From the NCBI GenBank assembly GCA_013398295.1, contig VZSF01011224.1:24661-88660 (forward strand): a stretch of DNA of 64,000 nucleotides. The letters run 5' to 3'. The notes under the pieces were generated by a model, which was not told the origin of the DNA, ran no database searches, and worked only from the letters and a program-made list of their open reading frames with translations. Positions 25,701 to 37,700 of the stretch are shown here, one piece after another (position 1 is the first letter of the stretch; every line of letters starts with the position of its first letter). This DNA is from Chionis minor. Taxonomy: Eukaryota > Chordata > Aves > Charadriiformes > Chionididae. A program made the translations under genes and the position numbers.

Positions 25701-28700
25701 AGAAGCTCTTTGTGTTGCAAATGGACTTCCCAGACTGCGCGGGGCATGTGCAAGTTTGCTCTTGCATCAGGACCTTTGAGCACCTAGAAGCCTCTCAGAT
25801 GTAACAAACTTGGATATCATTGTGGTTTTGTGGTTTGCTTTTTTTTGCTTGAGGGCTACATGAGCTTTCAAAACCTAAGCCCAAACGGTGACCCTTGTGT
25901 GAGCAGCGCTACCCTACTGGGTAAGTCACAACCTCCTCTTTCCCAGGGTCACTGGGGGTGTCTCATGGGTGCTCCAGCCAAGTTCCGGACTGAATTCCTG
26001 CAGCTGAAGGTGAAAGGAGGAATCAGTGATCTGGTTTTCTGTAAAACCAGGTGGTAAACATTGACAAAAAAGGGGAGGGGGGGAGGAGAAGAGGAAAAAA
26101 AGGAGGGGGGTGGAAAAAAAAGCACCTTAAGTGACTTGCTCAGGGTAGTGGCAGAGGTGTGGATGAGGAGCAGATGCCTTTCCCTGCCCCTGCTCCTGTC
26201 CCTGTCCCAGCAGGCTCCTGCTCTGCACTTGGTTTCCCTTTGCCTGGGGTCTGTTAGTTGCATCAGTGTCGGTGAGGCGTCCGGAGAATGGATGCGCCAC
26301 GTGTCATTTGCAGGACTCGGCATGTCCCGCCGCCGTCTCCCTGACTTCAGTCCCTGCGTGTGCCGCTCATCCGTGAGCGGGGGCCCGTGTCTCTTTAAAG
26401 CTCTGAGCAGTTTTTTTCTTTTCCAAGTGATTGAATTTGAGCGAGGGGAGGGGAGGATTCCTCAGTCCTGATGTAACTGTTAGCAGAACCACGTGGCTTT
26501 ATACATTTTTGACAAGAAAAGGTCTCCTGGAAGCAAGTTATAAAATTTTCAGTAGCTCTTTTGTAATTGCTTGCCGCAGCGGATATTTTCCAGTCAGCCT
26601 TTAGCTTTTGGGCTTGGGTCCCTGCAAGGTTTGTTTGTGCAATGTCCTCACGTAGGCTCCAAATGTGAAATCCATTCAACCTTCCTGACTCATTTGCTGT
26701 CCCGAGTAACGCTTCAGCCGGGGGAGGAACCCGGCTTGGGGAAGCGGTGAAATGCCGGTGTCAGCACATCGGCATCCCAGTTTTCACAGCTGGGGAACGG
26801 ATGCCCCGTGGTAGATGACAGCCCCAGTGGTTGATGAGACCCCCAGTGTCCCTCCCTGACAGGGCTCCAGAGTAGCTGAGACTAAATTAGAATCATAGAA
26901 TCACTTGGGTTGGAAGAGACCTTCAAGATCATCGAGTCCAACCATAACCTACACTGCCAAAATTGCCACTAACCCATGTCCCTCAGCACCACGTCTGCCC
27001 GGCTTTGAAATACCCCCAGGGACGGCAATTCCACCACCTCCCTGGGCAGCCTGTTCCTTTAATTAAGGACCTTAAATTAAGGTCAATGTGCTTCTGAAAC
27101 AAGCACTTCAATGAATTTAAGTAACAAACAAAGGAGATCTGTTACACAGCCATTTGTAAAATAATGTTGTTGGGTTTTTTTAATGAGAAAAGGCATCTTT
27201 TGTAGGATGGAAGATGCGTTTGCACAAGGTGGGAAGGTTTGTTTGCTTCCCTGTAGCGTCTTTTCCTAAAAAGCTCTTCCTTTTGCCTCCCTCCAAGGCA
27301 ACCCTGAGCAGAACTGGGTTTTGTTTCCCACCTCGAAGCTACACAACCAGTTTCCTCGCAGGCCAGCGTCATTCTTATTTCTTTTGTGCTTGCAGAACAT
27401 GAACATCCAGGTGGAGGACATAAGGATCCGCGCCATCCTCGCCACCTACCGCAAGCGGGTGCCTGTCACCGAGGGTTACGTGGAGGTGAAAGACGAAGGG
27501 ACCTGGAAGCAGATCTGTGACAAGCACTGGACCATGAAAAATTCCCGAGTTGTCTGCGGCATGTTTGGATTTCCGAGCGAGAGGAAATACAACACCAACG
27601 TCTACAAGTAAGAGCAGAGCTTTGTACGAGACACGAGCCGTGTTTCTTTTGAACACTCGGGGCCTTGTTCAAAAATGCAAATTGTCAAATGACACTGGAG
27701 ACCTTGAGGGAGAAAAACCTCCAACTGCTTCATTCCTTCTGATCAGATTTTCCTTCTGTGTAAATATTTGAAACGTCAAGCATTTCCTTGTGCGGACAGG
27801 GGCATCGTTTGATCCTCACCGTTCTGGCTGAAGAGCTAGAGCAGTATCAGTTGTAGTATTTGATAGGATCTTTAATAGGAGATGAGGACAGTCAGCCCAA
27901 GAAATCTCTTTTTTGTTTCCAGCTGTAGCATAGTCATTCCTTCACCAGTGCTACGTTTGGCTTCTGTGTTGTGTGCAGGGGATGGATGTGAGCAAACTGA
28001 TCGTGCTCTCCCAGTAAAGCTATCAGCAGCAAGAAAATCTAACCGCTTACCCCATCCCTCTGCAGAAAGCCAGCTCTAGGATCAGATCTGGTATGTGCCG
28101 AAAGCTCCGACCGAGTAATCTTGGAATAAACCAGGCCTTTGTTGTGTTTCGTTGCCCAGGTCCCTCCTTCCCGCTGCTGCGTGTGATTCCTGGTCTCACA
28201 CCTCTCGTGACATGTTTATCCATGTTTACCAACAGCTCTGGCTCTCCCAAAGGTTCACCCTTCTTGGGTGTCCAGCTGCCAAATGACCCACAGAGGAGCG
28301 CTCTGCCCAGGGGAACATCTGTGAGTGTAAATCTCACGCTTCTGTCAAGCCCAGTTCAGCTGCTTTGGCACTGGTAATTCCTCAGGGTCCCGGGCTGGAA
28401 TTGCTGCCAGCCATCTCCATCTGTACGACTCGCTCTCTCTGTTAAAGCCTGCTCTGGACCTGAGTGTTGGGCTAAAAACACCAGTGGCTCATCCCTGCGA
28501 CTCCTCCCAGCGTTGCTTCTGCCTGTGCATCTGGGATGGATCTTCTACAAGGATGCGGTTTGGCGCAGTTGTGATTTCGGTGCTGCTTTTTTCTTCCTGT
28601 AATTGTAGATCGCTTTAAAAATGAGGGAAGAAAGTAACGATCCGTAGGGAGAATGTTGTGTCTTTCGGAGCTGCGGGCTGATCGGTTCAGGCTGCGTTTC

Positions 28701-31700
28701 CTGTTTCTTGAAAGCCAGGAGCTCTGGTCTTTTTTATTGTCGCATTGCTTCGGCTTGCGTTTTGTCACCAGCCCTCATCACAGACGCGGTTCTTCCTACA
28801 CTGTTGCCTAGAAATAACACCCTAAAGCAGATGCGAAGTAGTTTAAGTGAAATTCTGTCTTGTTTCTTTCCTACACTGTGACCTAGGGAGTGGGAAAGCA
28901 TCGACTGGTTAGGGGGAGAGCTGAATTCTCCAGGCAGGAGTTGTGGTTTTCCTGCCTGCTCCTTCTGGCCTGTGCAATTGCTGTTTCTGAAAGCTCCCTC
29001 TGGAACTGGCTGGCCACGTTTCATTTCTTTTCATTAGCAAGATGGTGATCAATTGAAGAGGTCCTTGGGTTGGAATAGCGTAAAGCCACATAGCAGCACA
29101 AAGAATATAAAATGAAGAACCCAAGCCGAATACTGTTTTCGGGCTTCCCGGGGAGATGAGCGGTGAATTAATAATTGCTACCAGGCGGTCTCATGTTTTG
29201 TCCTGGACACCAGTGAGAGGAGCGTTTGCCTCCCACCAGTGCATTATATCTCCCTCTAACTCAGCTCTGTGATTCCCATCCCCTGCATCAGAGCAGGAGG
29301 GCAGGATAAATCACCTCTCGTAAGACAAAGTAGATTTTTTCCTGCTTTGCAGTCCTCTTTCCAAGAAAAGCATTAACTTTAGCAGCTGGAGCCATCTGCC
29401 CTAAATAAAAGGGTGCTTGGTAATTGTCCGGTCTCCTGCAATAGGACACGTAGAGATGGAAAAACTGAGGCACAGTTGTTCAGCATAATATCCAGCGATG
29501 TTGAAAATCCCATTCACCGGAGCTGGAGTTATGAATATCCGGCGCTCACGAATACCAGGCTTGGAGATCTCTGGCTACCGAGCCAGACACGTTGCTTAAG
29601 TAGCCTCCGTGCCCTCATACCTCCCTCATCTCTGCTCGTTTTCGGCAAGTAGTAACGGCTTGCTGGGTTTCTGCACCCACAGAAGGATATTTTGGAAAAC
29701 ATGCTGAATATTGTCCTAGGTTGGAAGAAGATGGGATGCCATTTTATTGGAGGGAAGAGACTTGTAAAACGTCATCAGCTGGACGCTTTGGTTTGGTTAG
29801 CATAGTTTAAAAAGCTGTGTTCTTTCTTGGGGCTTTGTGCTACTGGCAGATGCATCTCATAAAACCAGCATTGCTGGTGACTTTGCTGATGAGGGAAACC
29901 CAGTTCTGGGCAGGGAATTCGTGATGGAGGTACCGGAATGACGACCACTGCAGTCTGCTCGCCTGCTCTCTGCTTTGTCCCTCGTGCTTTCCAGTCACAT
30001 TCCCTCTTGGGGAGGGAAGAGTTCATCTCCGGCAGGCGACTGGAAATCTGGAGCCCTCTCTCCATGTCAGTGTGAAGCCTCGGAAACGTTCCTCTCATTT
30101 CTTGGGCTTTGCTCTCCCTAATTTGTAAATGCCGTTCTCCCAAGAGCAGATCCTTTCCCGCTCCTGCTCTGCAGCTGGGAGACGGGCTGGAATTGGGTTT
30201 CTGCTGGCCGGAGCTGCGAGTGCCCCTTTCCCACATCCCCACCAGTCCCGCTCCCCACAAACTACAGCTTTGCCTGCTCAGCTGATACTCCGCGCTGCTT
30301 CTGCACAATGGTGGGAGGCGAAATGATTTGCAGATGGATCTTGCTCGAAAGAAAACAACTTAGTTCATTGTTGTCCCAGCGCCAGGGTTTTATTCCTGAA
30401 TGTAACTTAGACTCTGCAGTTGACAGCACGATTTATGTTAGGAAACGAAACGAATCTCAACATTGTTTCCGTGTTTTTGTTCATTCTTCAAAGTGATTTT
30501 TATGTAGGCACCACTGATTAACTCCTCCTCCCAATTCCTGCTGCGGTTGAGAAAGCGGAGTGGAACTAAACGCGTTTTGCTGATGGGGAGAGTAGAAGTT
30601 TGTGACCGGAGTTGCCTAAGGCAGGGAGATGGACCTGATGCTTTCTCGAGGCCTTACAGCTTTGGGATTTGTCAAAGAAATGGATGGAGGAGCTCAGCAG
30701 TTCCAGGATACTTTGTTCAATGTCAGTCCAAAGAGTATCTCCCAGTTTAACCAGCCAGCTCATAGCATTATAAATCCAGTCTGATGTGTAGGGCAGTTAA
30801 TCACTTCTATGCCTGTAGCAGAAATCCTTGTGGTTTGGGTTCTCCCTAGCAAAGCCAGGCTCTTAAGGGCTTTGGCAGCAGGTGGCAGGTCTGGCTTGTC
30901 TTCTGCCTCCCTGAGGCTGAAGACATCAAACTTCAGTAAATGCCTGAACAGTTTCTCAAGGGTAGAAACTTTACGCTCGCGCCCCTGAAGAGGAGTTCAG
31001 CAGCGTCTGCTCAGCGGGCTGTGGGTGAATCTTCCCCGGCGTGTATATGTGCATCCCGAGTCCTTTTACCTTTAGCTAAACCCACAGCCACTTCCCCCAG
31101 CCCTGGGGTTTAACCTCTGTCTTTGTTTAAAGCTTACGGGATGAAGGTCCGTCTCTCCTCACCCGTAGACATGGCTCAGACTCCAACTTGACCTAGAATT
31201 GGCTGAACTCTCGCAGCATGACTGTTCGCTCGCACCTCTGTTCTGAGCAGCTTTGCTCTTGGCTTACACCGAGGCCAGTGGGAGGTGGGTTGCACCCTTT
31301 CTGTGTTAAAAAGTAAATAACAAGAATGCCCTGAGTTTCTATCTGTATTCTACTTNAGGTGGGGCTTTCTCTGGCGCTTTCTCCCCAGCCTACCGAGGGC
31401 CTTTAATACCAACCAGATGTTAATGCCTCATGAAATTTCCAGGATGAGGTCATTGTTTGCTATTATAAGGCATCCCCGTAATTACTTCTTGAAGACAGGC
31501 CGTGTTTCTTGTCTGCTTTGGAGTTCACGGGCCTCTCTGCACATGTCTGCAGAGGGCCTTGGGTGAAAACACTCCTTCAGGCGCTCGCTTCCATGCTGAG
31601 CGCGCGGGCTGAGAGGGTGGTGGGGCAGAGCTGGCTGGTGCTCGGAGAGGATGGAGTGGTGTCGCTCAACGCAGGCGTCTCCAGATGTTTTCCAGTGTGT

Positions 31701-34700
31701 GACATACGCCTGAACCTGTCCCGTCGCTCTGCCGTCCAAGAGAGAAGTTCATGTTCAAGTGGGACCTCGGTGCTGAGCTCCAGCAGCCCAGGGACGCGGA
31801 GGCTTTCATGGCTTTTTGCTAGACGTGTAGCACCCTGGGTCGTTTAATTAGAAGGAAGAAAGATCTTTAAACTGGAAGAGGGCAGGTTTAGATTAAATGT
31901 GAGGAAGAAATTTTTTCCTTTGAGGGTGGGAAGGCGCTGGAAGAGGTTGCCCAGAGAGGTTGTTGAGGCCCCATCCCTGGAGGTGTTTAAGGCCAGGCTG
32001 GATGTGGCCTTGGGCAAGCTGGTCTAGTGGGAGGTGTCCCTGCCTATGGCAGGGGGGTTGGGACTGGATGATCTGCAAGGTCCCTTCCAACCTAAATCAT
32101 TCTGTGACTCTATGATCTTCAAGGTTTGGTCCGCAACGGAACCGGGTATTCTAGCTGAGAAGTGGCCGGCGCTTTCTTTCTGCCTGCCTTCTCCCTGTTT
32201 TCACTTTTTTATTCCCCCTTCCTATTTCCCATTCATTTTCTGTTGGTCCAGGGTCCCCGGCAGGTCTGGATTGACAGACTTGGAGTTTGACAGCCAGTGT
32301 TTTACCCCCAGGACAGACAGGCAGGTTGTGCCGGGACAGATCTCAGCCCTGCCCCATCCTCCGTCCTTTCCAGCACCGCGTTTGCTCCTCCTCATGCGAC
32401 GCGGTTGCATCTCTGGCCTGGCTGTACACAGCTCCAACCTCAACCCAGAGAAATTTGGTTCCAGAAAGGATTAGTTGGTGGCCACGAGCCATGAGAACCT
32501 AAGGAACCGCTGAGCTTGTCAGCAAGGCTCAGCAAGCAGAAGGGGAGAAGATAGTCCCCTCGGGCGCCTGAGATGGTGCAAATTAGCCCATGCGGGACCA
32601 AAAGGGCATCAGCTGGGAAAACCTGGATCTGTCTAGTTTAGATTCAAACCAACAACCTGTGAAAGGCTCCTTGTCCCTTTACCTGGTCCTCCTCAGACTC
32701 CCTGTCCCACAGAACTGGTGCTCTTGCTCCCAGCAAGTTCCGCCCGCCTTGCAATGCCATTTATCACAGCTGATCCTGGGATCGCCAGGGCCGCGTGGCA
32801 GCTATTCCTGGAATAAGGAGCAGCACAGGCATCTCGCAGAGCCACGTCGAGATCGCGGCAGGGCGTTGGCTTCTCTGCGCCTTGGCTTTTTTTTTAACTT
32901 AACTTCCACCATCTCCCTGTCGATAACGATCTGACCTGTATTTTTGTTTCATTGACTCTTTTAGCTCTGACCCAGTCGTCCGACCTTGCAGTGCAGTTGG
33001 GATGAAGCTGGATCACTTTCTTTTCCCATTTATCACACGTGCCCCTTCCCCCTTAGGAGTCCCTGGAGCAGCTCCAGTTTGGGAGCAAGAAGCAGAAACT
33101 GCTGCCAATCTCCTCTGCTGTGAACGTGTCGTCAAGGGAATCGCTCTCCCTCTCGGAAATTGCTTTCAGGCTCACGGTTGTTAACGCCGCAGCTTCGAGA
33201 GAAGCCGGAGAGCCGTGGCTTTTTCCCAGTCTGCCATCTTCTCCCAGCTGCCAGGTGATGGCCAACAAAGAGAAGAGCTCGTTTATGGGAGAGGTCTTTT
33301 GGGGACCTCTCCAGTCCAAAGTCACCAGCGTTACTCGCACAGGCCCTGTTCTACGCTGCCTTTTGAATTAGCTGAGCTGTGACCCCTGTGTAATGTCAGA
33401 ATCTCTGTTATGTGTCTCCTCCAAGTGTGTGATCGTTGCTCTCGTGGCGCTGTGGATTCGTGCTTGGATCTTTGGCATAAGGAGGTGACCTGTTTACTCC
33501 CAAGGGACACCTTAACAGAGAGTCCTTGTGTGCACAAGTGGCTCAGCCTTCAAATAATGCTGTTCAATCCTCATTTTATTTCAAGGCGGGGTTTTTTCCC
33601 AAATGCAGCTACACCAGTGCAGGTTTTTATGGATTCCTAACTTTTACTTTCCCGTTCCCTTTTGCTCCTTTAAGGATGTTTGCCAGCAGAAGGAAGCAGC
33701 ATTACTGGGCTTACTCCATGGACTGCAGTGGGAACGAGGCTCATATCTCCAGCTGCAAACTGGGCAACCACCTCAACGTGGACGCCGAGAAGAACGCGAC
33801 GTGTGAGAACGGGATGCCCGCTGTAGTCAGCTGTGTCCCTGGACGTGCCTTTGCCCCCAGCAGCCACAGTGGCTTCCGAAAAGCCTTCAGGCAGGAGGTG
33901 AGCAGGGAGCAAACCCAAATAGGAAAAGCCTGGTGGCGTAACTCTTCGCTGTCGGTTCTCACCTGTAGGGCCTGAAGATGTGGGTGGTGGTAGCCACAAA
34001 TCAGCCTGTTGTGCCAATGTCCCCTCTTTGTATTCCATCCTCACCACAAGCCCGGCTGAATTCCTGCCCTCGCAAGCGCGTGGTACCTTCCCTCCGTGTC
34101 CAGGCTCCGAAGGGTGGGAGGTTGGCTCGCTGCTGCAGCTGGCAAGGCTGTGAGCAAGTAGTAAAAAAAAAAAAAAAAAAAAAGAAAAATAATACATTTG
34201 TCACGTTCCTGTTTGAGCTGTTCTGCTCAAGCCAGTTGAACGCATGCCCAGTTGCTGCCGGGCTTTGCTTTTTCACAGTCGCTTAAATACTGCTGGGTTG
34301 TTTCTCCCGCAGAGGTACACGGGGAAATAAGCTGGTATTTCCGCTGCCCCTGTATCTTCTGCAAAGAAATGCCGTGAAAACATGGCCTGCAGGAAAGGTT
34401 GAAAGAGCTGTGTTTGTTTAGTCTAGCAAGCAAAGGGCTGAGCGTAGCGTAAAAATTCAAAGATATGCAAAAAGCTGTTATAAAATGACCCTGGAATCAG
34501 TTGTTCTCCGTGGCGCTGGGGCAACTGAGTAGGAAAGAACAGCTTAACTTGCAGCAAACGTGGTTTTGGGTGATTCTAAGGGAAATTTTCCGGCTGTAAA
34601 GGATGCACAGCTTCAGGGTGCAGGGGTGACCTCAGGGTCTGGAGGCTCTTAACGCTGGGTGAGAAGGGGTTTTTGCAAGGCGTAGGAGAAGCTGTGGATC

Positions 34701-37700
34701 TCGCCTGTAGCCCGCGTCCCCCAGCCCTGTACCTCCGTGACTTGAGGAGTGGGCTTTCTCTTGACACCTGGGAAGACCCCGGACACTCCGGACACTGCTG
34801 TAGTGGGAATAGTGGCGGATCCTGTCCGTGGTTTGCCTGCCTGGACTCCAGGCACTTCTCTGCACGAGAGCTTGCGGGATCTAGGCCTGAAGGTGAAAGG
34901 TCTTGTAAATCATTACTAATCTTCTGAGCCGTGCGCGCTGCCAAGTAATTCCTTAAGCCTTTGTGTAGGCTTTGGATGTCCTTGGTGTGACCCCAGCCCT
35001 GGAGAACCGTATCTGCTTCCAGTTTTAAAAGTTAAAGTGTTTTGTTTTTTTTTACCCTCCGACTTTGCGTAAATCACATGGTGTTCCCATACCTAAGACC
35101 CGGCTCCCACCGCAACGACACATCTCTGGGGCGCAGCGGCTGGTGGTGTCTCTCTGCTGGGGACTGGGGAGAGCTGCAATCCACGGGGGGTCGGTGACTA
35201 ATAGAAATGTAAGAATAGAAATTAATGGAACTGCCACTCCGCTGCATATCTCTGACTGCGCTCTGCCAGATCGCTTGTTCCACCGGTTGTAACTGCAACA
35301 GACAGATGGTTTTTTACGTGGCTTGAGTTCCACCTTGGTCTCCTCCGTTAAGCCAGGACCCCTCTCTGGAGACCTGTACAGCAAATGAATCCATCTAGCG
35401 GCAGAACCACAGGCAGCAGCTGGATGGGAGCTGTGCACTAGCTGGCTCGGCGCGATTCCCAAGCTTCCTATATGGCTCCCGAGGGAGACGGTATGACAAC
35501 TGGGTTGAGAACGTCCAACCCTTCCTGCAGTGCAGCCACATTCCTCCTCTGCAGAACTGCTCGTGTGAGACAGGCTCCGAAATCCACGCACTAAAACTGC
35601 AGAGAAGAGCTACGATGTCTCTTTTTCTTCTCTGCCCGTGCGTTCTCTGTGTATGGTGCGGTGGTTGTTTTCAGATGCCCCAGGGTAATACTTTTGGGGC
35701 CGCAACTTGCCTGCAGCCACACGCCCCAAATAAGAGCTGTAAAGAAAAGACGCTTCGTTCCTAGGCAGGGGTGGCACCGCTTCTGTCTCTGTCTTCCAGC
35801 AACCACTGGTGAGGCTGAAAGGAGGAGCCAACACTGGCGAAGGACGAGTCGAAGTGCTGAAAAACGGGGAGTGGGGAACGGTGTGCGACGATAACTGGAA
35901 CCTGGTGTCAGCCAGCGTGGTGTGCCGAGAGCTGGGCTTCGGGAGCGCCAAGGAAGCGATAACGGGTGCAAGACTGGGGCAAGGTAAGAGCAGCGAGAGC
36001 TCCGGGGACCATTCATGCCTTGTCCACCTCCGAGAACCCTTTCATGATTCAGGGCAGAGCGTATTTTTACTGGCATGTTTGTCTTTGGGACCAGGAATTT
36101 ATTCTCTACCCTTAGTAAATCTGAGTCCAGGAGCTTGAGGCCAAACTGGAAGATGTGACTTAGAAAGATATTCAAGATTCCTTGAAAGAAGTGACGTGAT
36201 GATGAGTTTAACCTTTGCCTCCGACAGCTGTTCCAGTAATTACTTCTTCGTTATCACATCCCGTTGCTCTCGACTTCTCTTTACAAGTTCTCTAGATTCA
36301 CATCGTGGTGTAATACATTACTGGAAGGTTCCTGGCAAAAATGGGCCCTGGATCTAGACTTCAAACACTCTCCAATTTAAGACCAGAACATTAATTTAGC
36401 CCATTATAAATAGAAGGGCATTTGAGCAGTTCAGAGCCAGGTTTGGGTTTGGATTTCCTGTATTTGGAAGCTGGTTTGAATCCCAAACTGTGATAAATGG
36501 TAACTCAGAGCCTAACGTACGCCCTCTCGAGCCACCTTCTGATTCACATGCCTTGCTCCTGCAGTGTAAACCCTCAAAAAAATGACACCAAACCAAACCC
36601 TTTATTGTGAAACTAAATGAGTGGGTGAAATTTCTTCATTCCAGCATCCTTGGAGAAGGGGAGGGGAGAGTAACGACGTGTGTACAAGCACAGTGGTGGT
36701 GTCCAGAATCTGGAAAGCTTTAAAATCTGACCTGTCCATTGGATTTGCCAAAAAAAAAAAAAATCTTGCGGTGGGATGCAGGGAGCTGCCGATGTGTTTA
36801 GCTGCATCTAGGAAACGGGATAAGCGTCGTGGGGGGTGGAGAAGCAGCTGCCACGTGAGGGAGGAGAACACGCCGTTCCCTGCCATCTCCCGCAGCCGCA
36901 GTCTGGAAACTCTTAGCAGCGGCTGTGGATTCCCACACGCTTTTCTCTCTTTTAATGTTAAACACCGGCCATCAATCGGCGCGCCCTGTCCAAACTGTCC
37001 TCTGAGATGACAAACGCTTTGGTAACTTCCTTCAGCAGCTGGATGGTCACGTTGTGGTAGGAAAAGGAGCTCTTTTGCCCAAACGCGCCTCCCAGCTGTT
37101 AGACTCCGTGGCCCTGCGCGTGTTGGTGCTTTGCTTTGTTACAGCTGCGTCTCGGTGAATTTGTGTGTTTCAAAGACTGATGTGAAGGACCGGTCTCGGC
37201 GTTGCTGTGTTGGAGGTTTAATTTCACAGGGTAAAATCCATAAAATTGAGCTACGTGTTAAATCAGCGTGCGGTATCTAGAAGTCCCATGTAAGTCAGCG
37301 ACCTGTGGGAGATGAGTGTCTACCACAAAGAGTTCAGGGTGTGGAGAAGATGATTTATTCTCCCTTTTATAGAGGGGCAGCTGAGACCCAGATAAAGCAA
37401 TTTACCCTTATTCACACAAGAGTTGTCAGAAAGGAAGATACTCAGCCCAGATCTCCTGAATGTGTTGTCCGCTGCAATGTCCTTGGAGAGGGAACATCGA
37501 ATAAAATCTCAAGCAGTAGGTGAACTTATATGTTGGATATACAGTCCTAATCCTATTTTTATGCTAAAGGGGAACTGCACAGGAGGAAATATCATTTTTA
37601 TCAGCCCGTTTCAGCACATATAGCAATGCAGTTTAGAAGCACAGAATCACTTGGCTTGGAAGAGACCTTCAAGATCATCGAGTCCAACCATAAACCTCTG

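Larger units (their letters stand above)
10406..27395 (+). other. LOXL2: LOXL2 intron 3 (17 kb)
   Basis: This is the largest intron in the window and carries most of its repeats. CR1 fragments lie at 14588-15092, 15907-16438, 19570-20083, 22974-23187, 24457-24935 and 26888-27057. There are poly-A runs near 12234, 13819 and 17335, and a poly-C tract with a six-N gap at 20761-20822. A purine-rich tract spans 26064-26122. Several longish open frames exist (for example 18281-19093 and 20124-21281), but they start at non-ATG codons and show no recognisable protein. Confidence 0.85.
27608..33674 (+). other. LOXL2: LOXL2 intron 4
   Basis: GT-AG intron of 6.1 kb. It holds one CR1 fragment (31863-32119), a possible MIR remnant near 29434-29480 (AAAAACTGAGGCACAG) and a single N at 31356. 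Nothing else is recognisable. The acceptor reads TCCTTTAAG, an AAG rather than CAG or TAG site. Confidence 0.85.
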
